Part shown: positions 1 through 12,900 of the stretch, one piece after another
How the letters are laid out: each line of letters opens with the position of its first letter
Position numbering within the stretch: position 1 is the stretch's first letter
Assembly: GCF_040954835.1 (NCBI RefSeq)
Contig: NC_090711.1
Coordinates: forward strand, 13,263,001 to 13,327,000
Length of the DNA: 64,000 nucleotides
Direction of reading: 5' to 3'
Source of the DNA: Lepisosteus oculatus
Lineage: Eukaryota > Chordata > Actinopteri > Semionotiformes > Lepisosteidae
The notes under the pieces: model-generated
The model's input: only the letters and a program-made list of their open reading frames with translations
Database searches by the model: none
What the model was told of the DNA's origin: nothing
Program-made: the position numbers and the translations under genes

Positions 1-540
1 ACACAGGAAAGGACACAAGAGAAAAAAAAGCCAATTTAGTTTTTTTGGTTTCTAGTATAAATATAAGAACAGAATACAAGCCTCCATACACATTACACAA
101 GTTGAATTCCCATTTGTAATATAATCCAGTATCCAAGGCAGTGCGGAGATCCCGAGTGCAGGCAAAGCAAGCAGAAAAGCTGGCAAGGCAGTAAAACAAT
201 CCAAAAACAGTAGCTGGAAACTCAAGCAAAGCTCATAGCCCGGTGAACAGGAGAAAAAGTTACAAGAGAAAATCCAAAAGTCAAATCAAAGCACGATCAG
301 GAATATGAAAGTAAACAAAACAGGAAACAGCCAGACTTAGGGAATGAAACTGAGACTGAGCACCTGAGCGACAGAAGGGCAGAGCCTAGATAGCCTGTTT
401 CCAACAGGGTAGGTGTAGTGATTAACTACACACAGGTGGAACAGATCTACAGTCGGCGCATGTAGTCACAGCAACCAACTGATTAACAGATTTAGCTGAG
501 GCGCTGCCTGTTACAGAGTTTTGGTGGGAGCATAGATAAT
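1..540. repeat. Probable transposon-derived sequence in the helz2 intron at the left edge
   Basis: Read on the minus strand, it is a pyrimidine-rich run of short motifs such as CCTGTTTTGTTTACTTTC, typical of the non-coding ends of fish interspersed repeats. 20450-20760 has a similar style. No coding capacity and no terminal repeats identified. No helz2 exon seen here. Confidence 0.3.
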
Positions 541-727
541 TTTAAAAAACTTCTAAAGTCACAATGCCCTTTTAAAATAATATCTGTGACACATTTGTCT
601 GTTTAACCTTGAACTATAAGGATGTTGAGTTCATCCTTCTTTGATAGAAGATGTTTTGGAAAATCTCTTTCATGGCACCAGCTCTTGGCGTGTGCAGAAA
701 TGCTGGTTTCCGCAGAGCAACACTCAC

Positions 728-937
728 ACACTGTTCGGCTTCCTCCATGTTTGCCTTGGAGTTTTCGTTCCCCTGCTCAGTAGAGACGATGAGGCTCATC
801 TCCTTCCCTTCCACGTGGCCAAAAAGGATAGAGGTGGCTCTCCGGCCTGCCATAAGAACACTGCCTTTGCGTTTAGTGCCAGTTTTCAGAAGGCCATGAT
901 AAAACTCCTTGGATGGAAATTCACAGATATCTTCATG
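728..937 (-). CDS. helz2: helz2 coding exon 16: last exon inside the window
   Basis: Residues 2630-2699. HEDICEFPSKEFYHG continues QYRM from exon 15 exactly as in UPF1 helicases, and NMEEAEQC ends at the donor GTGAGT. Reading through the donor gives an open frame to about 614, which I take as intron. Motifs V and VI are not visible between 1 and 727, so they should lie to the left of the window. Confidence 0.87.
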
Positions 938-3900
938 CTGTAGGGAGAAACAAGCAAACGGTTTTGTACCAGGTACTTGGAGATAGACACCTAAATATAG
1001 GTATTTGGAATGGAACAAGAATGAACATTTATCTAGACACATTTGTACTCATGGCCAGGTAAACGAGTTTTAGCTGATTACAAAAGAGGAACTTAAAACT
1101 GTGAACAGCGCAAAGAAACCAAGCAGGCAAGTGGAAGAACGTGACTGTGATCCAATGTGAAGCAAAGTTCAACAAAAAACATAACTTTTTCAACCTCACG
1201 TCAGACTCCAAATATTTTTTTCAATTATATATTCAAACATTTCACATAAGAGTCAGCATAACCTAAAGACAAAGGGCAGACATAGCACAAATTAGTTAAT
1301 CACAAACAAGAAATAGAAATAGAATACTAAACATAGCCAACAGAAGAAGGGTAGTTTGAAAAGAGTTTGAGAGATAAAACTCCAACAGATCCTGTACCAT
1401 TCTATACTGCGTGTCAAGCATCAGGGCTTTGTCCATGTAGCGCTCGAACAGTGACTTCTTCATGCCCAGTCTCTTCAGTAGCTCGCTGTGCACAATGGGC
1501 CTGAGCTGCATGTGGTCGCCGAGTAGCACGATCTGAAGAGAAAGAGCCATCATCAACAACTCCTGAGGTATTCAGTCTCGTCTGTGTCTTCCTGAGTGGG
1601 ACTGCCTTCAGATGAAAAGCTGACTGTGACGGACTCAAGCCAAATCAAAACCCAACAGTTCTCTGCTTCAGAAAATCTTTTTTACTTTTACTTGTATAAT
1701 GGAGGTGCCTTTAATTGTACTGTTTTTTTTTCCAGTAAACCAAGGTTGGAAGACCACACTATATGTGATAACCACTTTACATCGTACAGTATGTCGATGT
1801 GTGTTTATGTGATATGTTTTATATTAGAGAAACAGAGCTCAAGAAGGCTAGGTTTTCATTGTTTGTTATAAACCTTTTCACTTGAATCTCTAAAAAACCA
1901 GGATATCCAGCCAGAGACAAGGTCCCCAACAGTCATTCTGATGCAAGGATCTTCCATGATTGACTTAAATGGGACCTGCACTGCTATTTTTATATTTCGG
2001 GGTTAGAAAGAATCAGCATTGTTGAGTGTATTTCTTACCAAAATGAAAGTATAAACATACACAGCAACTTGTAAAACCCCCAATTTACATCACAATTTGA
2101 TTAAATTTTCAGGTTTCCTCTCGCCATATTCTGCAATTCAGAACACGGTAACAAAATGTTCAGTGAGGTGAGGTGGCTCGATTACACTGTAAAGAAAGCT
2201 TTTGAAGGCATTTCTTTTTTTTCTAACCCACCCCCCAACTTTGGAGGACTTCTTTATTATTGTTTTTCTCTCTTTTGTCTCTTTTTCTCACTCTCTCACT
2301 CATTTTTTCTTATTAGTCAAAACAAAATTCTTACCTTCACAAAACATAATTAAAACACAACAAGAAAAAAAAAAGATAAATTCAAAAACTTCCTACTGAT
2401 ATTCTTAACATCCAGTGCCATTCAAGTACTGTATGTCTCAAACGGGCCCCAAACATTCCTATACTCATTAAGTTTCCATTGTGAATTATATAAAATCTTT
2501 TCAAATTTAACTTGTGATACAGCCTCTTTAATCCATTCTTTGTGTGACAGTACTGTACTGTCCACCCATTTTAATGTCCATCTCTTTGAATCCAGTAGAA
2601 ATATTGCTCTAATCTTTGACATGGTTTTGCCGATATATACTTCTTACTTCTTAACTCTGCCTGTAGATCATGTTGTAAGATTTCTGCAGTGAAATGTCTG
2701 CTGCACAGTCTGTGCTTATTCAGTCATACATCGATTACATTAGTCATTACAGTGACTAGTGAGCAGGAAGGGCCACATCACATCGCAATTCGTGTGAACT
2801 CTCACTCTTGCCCATGAAGACCAGGGGTTTGCGACAACATGGCGACCTACAGTAGTTTCACAAAGTTCACGATTTTGTGCTTAATTCAAAATTTGTAAAA
2901 TTGTTCTATACCATCAATGACTGTATTTTGATTCCAAGATTTAATAACCCGTCTAAGAAACTGGGACTGTGGCTCCTTTTTAAAATACATACAGTAGATA
3001 CACGAATGGATACATGAAAATACATGAAAAATATTAAAATTGTAAATTCTGAAGTTACTAAAAGGTGAGGGTTTCAAGACAGACCTTTTCCGGCTTGTGT
3101 GCCACTAAGGGTATGAGGGCTTCTGGCTCTGTTGCCATGGCACACTCGTCGATTAAAATCTGCCTCGGGTTCAGTTTCTGAGTAAAGTTGGGATTGGAGG
3201 CCGCAGTGCATGTACAAAGGATGACATCATGGTTCTCCAGCTCCTGCTGACGGGCCGCGTTCAGTATTTTTTTGTGACTAGAAAGTTAAAAGGTCGATTT
3301 ACAGCATGTACAAAAAACAAACAAAAAATTAATTCACGAACGGTCACTCTAGAGGCTAAAAGCAAACGCCAAATGATAAAATGAATGGAATTAAGATGCA
3401 GATGTTTCCCTAATTTAATGTAAGCAAACAACAGTAATAAAAATCAGAAACAAACAAATGGGGCACAACTGTTGATAAACTACCGAAAAGAAAGGGGTAA
3501 AATTTCAATCACTTCAACTTCCTTCCTTGTGCACTGTAGATGAACATGACCAATATAAAAACAGAGGACAGGAAAAATAGAATAGCAACCAATTAAATTT
3601 TAAACGTGATTTTGAAGTCAAAGTGATTAACTGGAGGTAAAGATTAGATACAGGATGAGGACCGTAAAGGGAATCAGACACACATACGTATCTACTTCTT
3701 CATCTGTGAGGTTGTCTCCACTTCGTATTCTTACATCGAACCTCAGGATCTGATCTGCGTATGGCTTGCCTGGCATCCTTATTAAATGATGTAGACTGAT
3801 GGACCTGAAGGAAAATGGTTCAAGTTAAACATGGGGACACCAAACCAATGTTGTTGGTTTTTTTTATTGTTTGAAACAGACTAGATCAACACAGCAAGAA

Positions 3901-6900
3901 GTAAACAACATTTTTGTGTACAGGGAAATACTGTACCTGAGCGATTCCTTTGGCTTTTCTTCACGGAGAGATTTGCGAGAGAGTTTCAAGGTGCTGCCTG
4001 GATATGGAAACTCCAGCATCTCCATCTGGTCACTGTACACTCGGAGGGGTCTGAGCATGCTTTGGAACTTCAGGAGGTATTCTGCAATTCAGCACCAGGT
4101 TTGCTGGATTAGGCCTGATCTTACTGCTACAGTTCACCCACAAGAAACATTACCTAGTGCTTCCATGTTTTTAAGTTATCTTTCCCTAGTGGTTTTTGTT
4201 TTCTTAAAAATATCTTATTTTTGTTACTTATATTGTTTCTTATATTTCAGAGTTTCCTGTTGTATATCTTAACATTCTTAAATGCAGGAAGTATCAAAAA
4301 CACATTAGGCTGATTCCTTGCTTAAAATGTATACAGTCACTCGTATACAGTATGTCACTGTGACCTGGTTTGAAGAAATAACACTTTCTCAACACGTAGA
4401 ATGTAGAAATATAGATAACACAGTTTTATTCTGAAGGAAGGTCCATGGCCGAAACGTTGTGTTCTCTTTCTTTTTTTCAGCATGGAATAAACCTATTACT
4501 TGTTCCTTTGCAGCCTAGGCATGCTGACGCAGCTACCCACCTGAACTACTACAGTTTTATTCTTGTTGAGCTATACAGTATATTGGAATAGAGCACCTGC
4601 CTGTGGCACCTGAGCCACTTCCATATTTCTGTGCCACCTGCCCAAAACTTTGCCTTTCTCCAAGACTAATTTAAGAGGACTGTGGCATTTCTGTGGCCTG
4701 TGACCAGCTTTGTTTTTCAACGTTTCTGTTGTCACTTAAAGAGCCTGCCCACCTCTGTTCACGAGCAGAGGGCCACACACTGCATACACTACCTAGCCCT
4801 TCGGTCTTGGACTTTGGAGCTTCCTCCATCTTACAGCAGACGTATGATTGAAGAACCTCCCCCCTCTTTCAGTGTAACCAAAGTACCAAACCTTAGAAAC
4901 TCTGTCCGAAGTTTGTTCCTCAGGGTTCCTGTTCCCCTACTGTGATATGACAGTACTTTCTCTTACCAAGGAACCCATTCCCCCACCTCGTCCCCTCTGG
5001 GATTTATAACCATCTAGAAACCAATCGCAGTTATTTTGCCCCTTCGAGGATAAATAAATCTGCTCTGGAATTAATCATCTATTGCTCTTCCTGCACCTCT
5101 TTTGTTCCCTCAAACCCCCTCTGGGATTAGAAATCGGCTGCTGTTAACCATGGCCACTTCTCCGATCTCAAAAGAGAAAGAACCTAGCCTGTTTTCCATC
5201 GCCCTGGTAGTAGAAGTTTTAAGCCCTGTCTCAGTTGATCCCATCTGGCCAGGTCCACTCTATCTCCGAGTCAGTTGTTGCTTAACACAGCAACAACCCA
5301 CTCTGCTGCTATCTTTTTTCCCCTGTCTTTGTCTTCTTACAATTCTGGTCCCTAACCTATTGGCACTAGGATGGCTTTCCGTGAAGAACCTCTGTCTCTT
5401 TAACCCTACAAGACCTGAGCTTCTGAGCTTCACCATAGAATAGCTGCACCTCACCCAACAGTGCTAGGACAGCCATGGATGGCTGCTGTTTCTTTTAACC
5501 CTACGAGACCTGAGCGCTTAACTTAACTTAACAGCCAGCAGCCATATCACTCTGCAACTCACCACTGGCAGCCCCACTGAAGCTAAGTAAGTGTGAGCCT
5601 GGTCAGTACCTGGATGGGAGAACTGAAAAAAACTAAGGTTGCTGCTGAAAGAGGTGTTAGTGGGGCCAGCAGGGGGCGCTCACCCTGTGGTCCATGTGGG
5701 TCCTAATGCCCCAGTATAGTGACGGTGACACTATACTGTTAACAGACACCGTCCTTCGGATGAGACAAAAACCGAGGTCCTGAATCTCTGTGTTCATTCC
5801 TGACAACACCTCAAGTTAGAGCCCACTATCACCAAACTGACAACCATTTGAGTTTTGGGGAATTTCAAACAAGTCTGATCTTATAATCGAGACACAAGTA
5901 CTTCTTCTCTTTGAAATCGCCAGACAACTTTCCCCTGACTGGTGTTATAATCAGGATTTCTCTCTTCCTCTCAGGTTATTTCAGATTTGGATCTTACCCC
6001 CAAAGTTCTGAGCCTTCCTCCTTCTCTCTTCACTGTTTCTACATCCATATTCCAACAGGTAATGGGCTCCAGCTGCAGCTTCATGCTGAACCGTCTGCAC
6101 ATTAACCTGTCTTAATCGACTTTACCATGAGAACTTACGTTTTGTAATTACTCCCATACCTTTTGTTGCCCTGATAATGTTGTTTCGTATTAGTAAAGTG
6201 AGTGAATTAACTCACATGTGAAAATGTATGTTTATCCACTTTGTCACACGCATTTTCTTGATCTTTCCATGAACCCTTTTCACATGTGTAAATTGTGTTG
6301 ACGGCTTGCCTGGCAAAATGTGTCTGGGATTTACTCACACACATTTTGTTGGCTCCGTACCAAGCCATTTTACATATTAAATGTGCATTACTCACTGCAC
6401 AGCTATCATTTACTTGATATAATATGTGAAGACATGACAAATGTCAGAGAATAATACAATGAAATTATACCAGCAACAACATCCACAGATTTGTTAGAGG
6501 GCCCACAGTACAAAATGCAGTCCTTCTTCACTGGTGTTCCCTCAGTTTCTTTGGTCTTCCTTGGGGTTCTCCTGTCCTTGTTCTGCTGAAAGAACCAATA
6601 AACGATATGGACTCCCACCACAGTTTTCCCAGTTCCTGTGAAGAATGGGAAGGCCAAAAATTAATAACTCAGAATAAGCCAACCACGTGTACAACTATGT
6701 TCCATTCTTATCTCCTGACAAGCTGCTGAGTTATCTGGGATCAGTGAATAATAACTGTACATTATGCCATGAAGAAAAACCTCAACTTCTGCCTCATGTT
6801 TTTTCAAAGACACATTTCCAACTCAAAAGAAATGCTGCTAGAATGCATTGTAGTCTCTAAATTTACTGATACAGATCTTCTAAAAGCTTTAAATATCCAA

Positions 6901-9900
6901 TACGAGACCTCAGAGGATATTAAAAGTCTGCTCATGTGTGTTTTCATATCATGAGGCTCACATTGACGTGTTACAAATATGAACCCGAATCAAACAGGTC
7001 ATCATAAAATGGGTTGGAGCAGAGCCCCGTACAGGCCTATATTTTCTCAATACAGTCACTCAATTCATACCCACTTATAGTACATCTTCTCATTTTTGAA
7101 TTTAAGAACAATATTTCGTATTTCAGTATTGTAGGCATAACTAACCCAAAAGCACAATGCTAAAACTGCTAATTAGGCAATATGTGACATTTTAATAAGT
7201 TAATACATATTTAAACATCCACAGTTTTCACGACCCATTGTAGCTTTCAAAACGGCTGTCATGGAAATGTGTTACGTAAATGTTACGTAAAAGTACATTT
7301 TTCAAATAAATGTACACTTCAAATAAGCAAGAATGTAGTTAGCCAATTTTGCTTTGTGCACTGGATTCTGCCAGGCTAATGCCAGTTCACTAGTCACTAT
7401 GTCACTGAGTGACTATGTACATTGACAAAGCTGCTTCCAAACTGTGTGCTCTCAGTTCACCCTTTCTAATCAAAAACATGTTCTCAGTACTTAATCAACA
7501 TGGACAACAGTCTCATATCATCCTACATTTTTAATATTTAACCACCCGCAGTAACATAAATTCAACCCACGCCCACCTGCAACAGAAACAAAACGTCTCT
7601 GTAGGGCTTTAATTTGGAGAAAAAAGTATTACCCATTAATGTCTGTCAATAAGTTTTATTCGGTGATCATCAAAAACAGGATAGAGCAGTCAACAGGACA
7701 TCTGAGAAAGCTGAACCAGAAGAAAAGCAGACATATTTGTCTGAACATTTATCTGCAAGCAGACCCCCGGGTTTCTTACCTGGGGGACCCTGGATGAGAG
7801 TGAACGGGTTTTCAAGAGCTTTCCTTTTTGCTATGTTCTGGCTTTCGTTCAGATGAGGCAGCCCCAGTGAGCCAAAGCCCTCAATCAGAAAATGCTGGTG
7901 TCTGAGTCTTACCACACCAGCCCCTGCAAAACGAATGAAAGAATAAATACGAAGACGAGTACCTAAGAAAACCAATGAATAGCATATTACTGGCTGAACT
8001 GCAGTGAAAACAAAGACAAGCCTTCTTAAATTACTTGAAACGATAACAGTGGATACCTCAATACAAAAACACAAAAAATATATAAAAATATAAACATTCC
8101 CCAAGTATTTTTGTAATCAGCCTGATTTGGAATAGCCGGTTGTGTTTTTAAATGTCTCCGCTTGCGCCTTGTGACTACAGAGGAGAATGAGAAAGTGTAG
8201 CGTACTCTACATTTTTCTTTTAAATATCGCAGTCACCACAGCCCTGTGCTGGAGGTTCATTGCCGATCGGAGGAGAGGAGTGTCACTCTGTGAAGCACGG
8301 CACACAAGCAAGTATCCCAAGAGGCTGCAGGGGGCGCTGTGTCACAGAGAGCTGAGAGAGTCCTGGGTGACTTTCTTTCGGCAGCTCTCACCCATTAATA
8401 ATAATAATAATTGCTTACACTTATATAGCGCTTTTCTGGACACTCCACTCAAAGCGCTTTACAGGTAATGGGGACTCCCCTCCACCACCACCAATGTGCA
8501 GCATCCACCTGGATGATGCGACGGCAGCCATAGTGCGCCAGAACGCTCCCCACACATCAGCTATCAGTGGGGAGGAGAGCAGAGTAATGTAGCCAATTCA
8601 TAGCCAACCATTGTACCCCACTGCTTGGGGAATCCTGATCACAGTTGACTACTGACATGACCCAGGCTCGAACCCAGGATTCTTTACCTCCCGTAGAGGT
8701 GTGGCCACTTGGGAGGCCTCAGGAAAAGAAAATTTAAAACGATCTTGTTATCTATATTATAATCTTATATTAAAATGTGATTCTACGCACCATGAGGAAG
8801 TGTCTTCTTTCCCAGTATGATGTTCTTGACAAGTTCATTAGCACGTGCAAGGTTAGAGACTGCGTCTTCTTTGCGGCTGAAAGTGCCAGTAGACATATTT
8901 TGAGAAAAGTGGGAAAAAAAACGTATTTACTTATTAATACTTATATAAGATACTCATCTAAAAAATAAGCAATGACTATTTATAACTTATAATTTCGAAC
9001 TGTTTTTAAATATTGAAGACTAGTTGCCCTTTTTACTTGCAAGCTTAAATTTCCTATTGGCAAAGGCTTTGGAAAAACTCGTGAACCATAATACTCACAC
9101 ATCAGGTAGTAGCTTTGGAATCAGCTCCACTGTGAATGCTGTGCCTTTCTGGAATATGCTGTCGGGAATATTCTTCATGGGCACATGGTTGATGTAGAAG
9201 TCTATTTGAATATAAGAAAGTTTCTTTGACTCCTCTTCATCGGTGATTTTGGTAGTTACCCCATGAGCCACCCATGTGAAGAATTTGGGATCCACTTGAT
9301 CCGACAGAGGAGCATGTCCGGAGGACTCCAGTCCAAACTGGTTTTCTCTGGAGTTTCGAGATTGGTCCCTCACTCTGATGCATAAGAAGCACTTTCTCAG
9401 ATCACACTCGACGCACCACAGCTTTTTGTGAGCCAGTGTTAGCTGGAAGAATCCTTCTAGTTTGTCAGACTTCGATTTCATTTTCCATTGTACAGCTGTA
9501 TCTTCAAAGACGATGCTGTCGTTTTCCGCCACGGCATTGAAGGCTGATTCCATTTCACATAGAGGCTTCCAGACCCTCTGATACTCCAAGTAATCGACAT
9601 ATTGCTGCTTCGATGCTCGTATGGCATATTCAGAGAAACACTCTATGGGGTTCCTTGCGTGCTCAAGACAAACCTCAAACTTTGGATGGATAATTAACAA
9701 CTGTATTTGAGGCACCAGCATACCTCGCTTTGTGTCTGTGCCCAACTGCACCTGCAATATGCCCCCAGTCTTCAGCTTTAGAGAGAGTTCAGCATAGTGC
9801 TTCTCTGTATTTTCAGGAAATTGGGCAAAATTTGGCATAACCCTTAACTCTCTGCCAGGTGTCTCTGTATGGTTACAGTTGACCTTATTGACGCCTGAAT

Positions 9901-12900
9901 TAATGTTCTCAAACAAACTGAGTACCCTTTCCCAGTCTCCTGTCCTAAGGGCAGAAACAATCTGTTGCCACGTATCTGTTAACACTGGTGTTAAATATGT
10001 ATTGGGACGCTGCTGCTGGATCTCGGAGTGAATTTTGGAATTTTGCATGGAGTACACTCTTTGGCTCCATACCAAAATCATGCATTGACTTTGGTCATCA
10101 TACATTGGCTGGGATGCTAGCTGTAAGTCCCTGTAGCTTACAGAGTGTAGGTGGGGTAGTGAAGAGTGGTTTAAAGGAAAAGAAACCTTGAAACTGTTCC
10201 CCGTTGGAAAGACCTCAACTACAAATGCTACCTTTTGTATGGTTTGACTCTTCAGTTTGGATGCCAGATTCAGGCTCTGGACAATCTTGCTGTAGCTCAC
10301 TTGTTTCTCATGCTTCTGAGGAAATTCTGCACAAAACAGATCAATTTCTTTGACGGTGTACTGGGCTGCTGTATTTCTGAGTACCGCATGGAGATGTCGC
10401 TGGATAATGACATCCATGTAGCGCCGTATGGGAGACGAGGCCCAGGTGTAAGAGTCAAGCTGCATGATGTAGTGGCCAACTTTGGAATGATAGGTTGAGT
10501 TGGATCGAATGATGTAAGCCTTGCTGAGAAGCTTCCTGAACTCCAATAACACAGGAAGCAGCCAGGGGTGGATGTCATCAGTTGCAATCAAATCAATAAT
10601 TTTATCCAAATCCCTGTTTCGGACTGCAGATTTAAGCTCTGTCCACAAAGATGTCAATATACAGCACATATCATCAGCAACAGCAGAACTGGAGTGCTGG
10701 GAGATGCTTTTTTCTGACTCTGTCATGACGATCCTACCCACAGTCTGGTGTGTAGGATTGGATTCCTGGTTCATAGTGGGCCTGTTTTCACTGGCAAGAC
10801 GTTTATTCACTTTGAAATGGTAGGAGAGGTGAATAGATAAGGGTATGAAGGAGGTGTATTTACTCTGAAACTCATAAACTTGCTCAGGATGGGGAGTATT
10901 CTGACAACGAATAGGAGTGACTTTTGCTGTTACAGTGTTGCTTATAAGAAATTCTGCTACTGTGCAGTTGAACATTATCATGAGCTCCTTGATCATCTCA
11001 TGGGACCTTCTTTCTCCTGGATTCACGTCCTCATCTAGTGACTCATAGTACCAGTCTCCCAACAATCTGTTTTTTCTGTGAACCCTTGAAAAGCGGTAAG
11101 CTACAGCAAGGCAGTCTTCCACAGTATTGAACCTGTACTCATTTCCAGAGTACTTCTGGATAATCTCCTCTGCTTCCTCGTAAGATATTTTTCTATCTGA
11201 TCTTATCACTGAAAATGTGAAGCTGCTTTCCACAATCCTCTCAGTTTTCTTATCAATAGTTACCATCAAAGATATAGTGTGACGATTAGAGTTGGGAAGC
11301 AAACTGAAATCCTTAATACTCAGTGACCTTGGAAACATATACACAGGCTCTTTTCCAGGGGAATAGTATGTCATTCCACGTCTTCTGGCATCTTTATCTA
11401 TGGGACAATCCTTGGTGACGAAGCTTGCAACATCCGCAATGTGAACACCAATTTCAAACCATTTTCCCAAATCTCTTACACTAATTGCATCATCCAGATC
11501 TTCAGAATTCTTTGGATCAACGGTGAAGGTTGTGTACTCACGATAATCCTTTCTGTTTTTTCCATCCAGCCTTAAATCCTCAAACTTGGCAAGTTCATCC
11601 TGAACAGAGGGAGGATTTCTAGTCAGCTGATATTCTATGTCTAGAATTTTTAAGCCACCCTCTAGGGATGTCACTCTAGGAAGGACTTCTTTAACAACTC
11701 CCAGGGGATAAATAAAGTTGTTGCGCCATTTTAAGACTTGGACAACAAAAAGGTTGTTCATTTTTGATTCCTCATTTATCTTTATACATTTTGTCTTAAT
11801 CCACATCCCATTTTCATATTTCCTTACTGCAATAACATTAGGTTTCTTCTGGAAAAATGGAGTGTATATTTTGGGAATGCATATGTTAATGGGTGTCATC
11901 ACTTGTTTATCATAATGTTCAATGGTACAAACAAATACCCTTGAATGGTCAGCCACTTTTAGTACCCCTACTACTTTCCCAGAAGGAAGGCTGTTTTCAT
12001 TGCTTATTATCTTCACAATAACCTGGTCCCCAGGAAAAGCTCTGCCAATATTCTTTTTCCCTTGGATTTTGATATGCAATGTTGGTTGGTCTAGAGGCCA
12101 GGCATAACCTGAATCGTATCTTTCCAGTACCAGTTCACAATGTTTGTATTCACTTGGGTTGTCTCTCAGTAATGTCTCTAGAGAGGACTCAGTGTAATCG
12201 AAAGGCGGTTCTTCTTCAGGCCTTTGATATTCACCACTTCCAGTGAAGTAATTATTTTGAACAATGTCCAAAAGCCCTTCACTTGTGACAGTCACCCTAA
12301 TGTCTTTGCTCTCGTCCAGAAGCTCCAGCAAAATTGGGTCGTCAATGTCAGAGAGGTCTGAATCAACGGATTCTGTATCACTGATGTCTTCCTCTCCTGT
12401 TCTGTTGAATCTTGCTGTCTCCTTCACTTCTTGGTCAATGTGCTCCATGGTGAGGTGCTGTGGGAAAGCACTGCCCTTCTCGATGCACTGCGCTATGTAG
12501 CTCCTCCAGATCTTAGAGCACTTCCCGAAGTAGCACAGAGCTGCCGCGTCTCCAACCACGATGACCTGGGACTGCGCTCTGGTCATGGCAGTGTTCAGCA
12601 CTCGCGGCTCGTTGAAGAACTCCAGAGTGGCTGAGCTCAAAGACAGCAGGCTGTCTCGGGTCTGAATGGTCGTCATCACGACTACTCTGAACTGCCTCCC
12701 TGCCCAAGAGAAAAGATTATGTTAAGTCAAGAAGTAATTTTCATTTCAGGAAATATTCCGACAACATATTTCTCTAAATTGAAAGGGTAAACATTGTCGC
12801 TGAAATAACATGCTTCCTTTTTTAGAGAAAAGTTACATCAGCAAGAAAGTAACAGATTTGAAATTGAAAAGCTGTAATTTAGCTAAGGTTTTTTTTTGCT

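Noticed and set aside
614..727. Reading through the helz2 exon 16 donor to a stop at 614
   Set aside because: The sequence after NMEEAEQC loses similarity to UPF1-type helicases and a good GTGAGT donor sits exactly there, so it is intron rather than a truncated C-terminus.
8677..8720. Possible tRNA gene from a B-box-like motif
   Set aside because: No cloverleaf can be drawn and the sequence continues into the shared SINE tail, so it is a SINE head.
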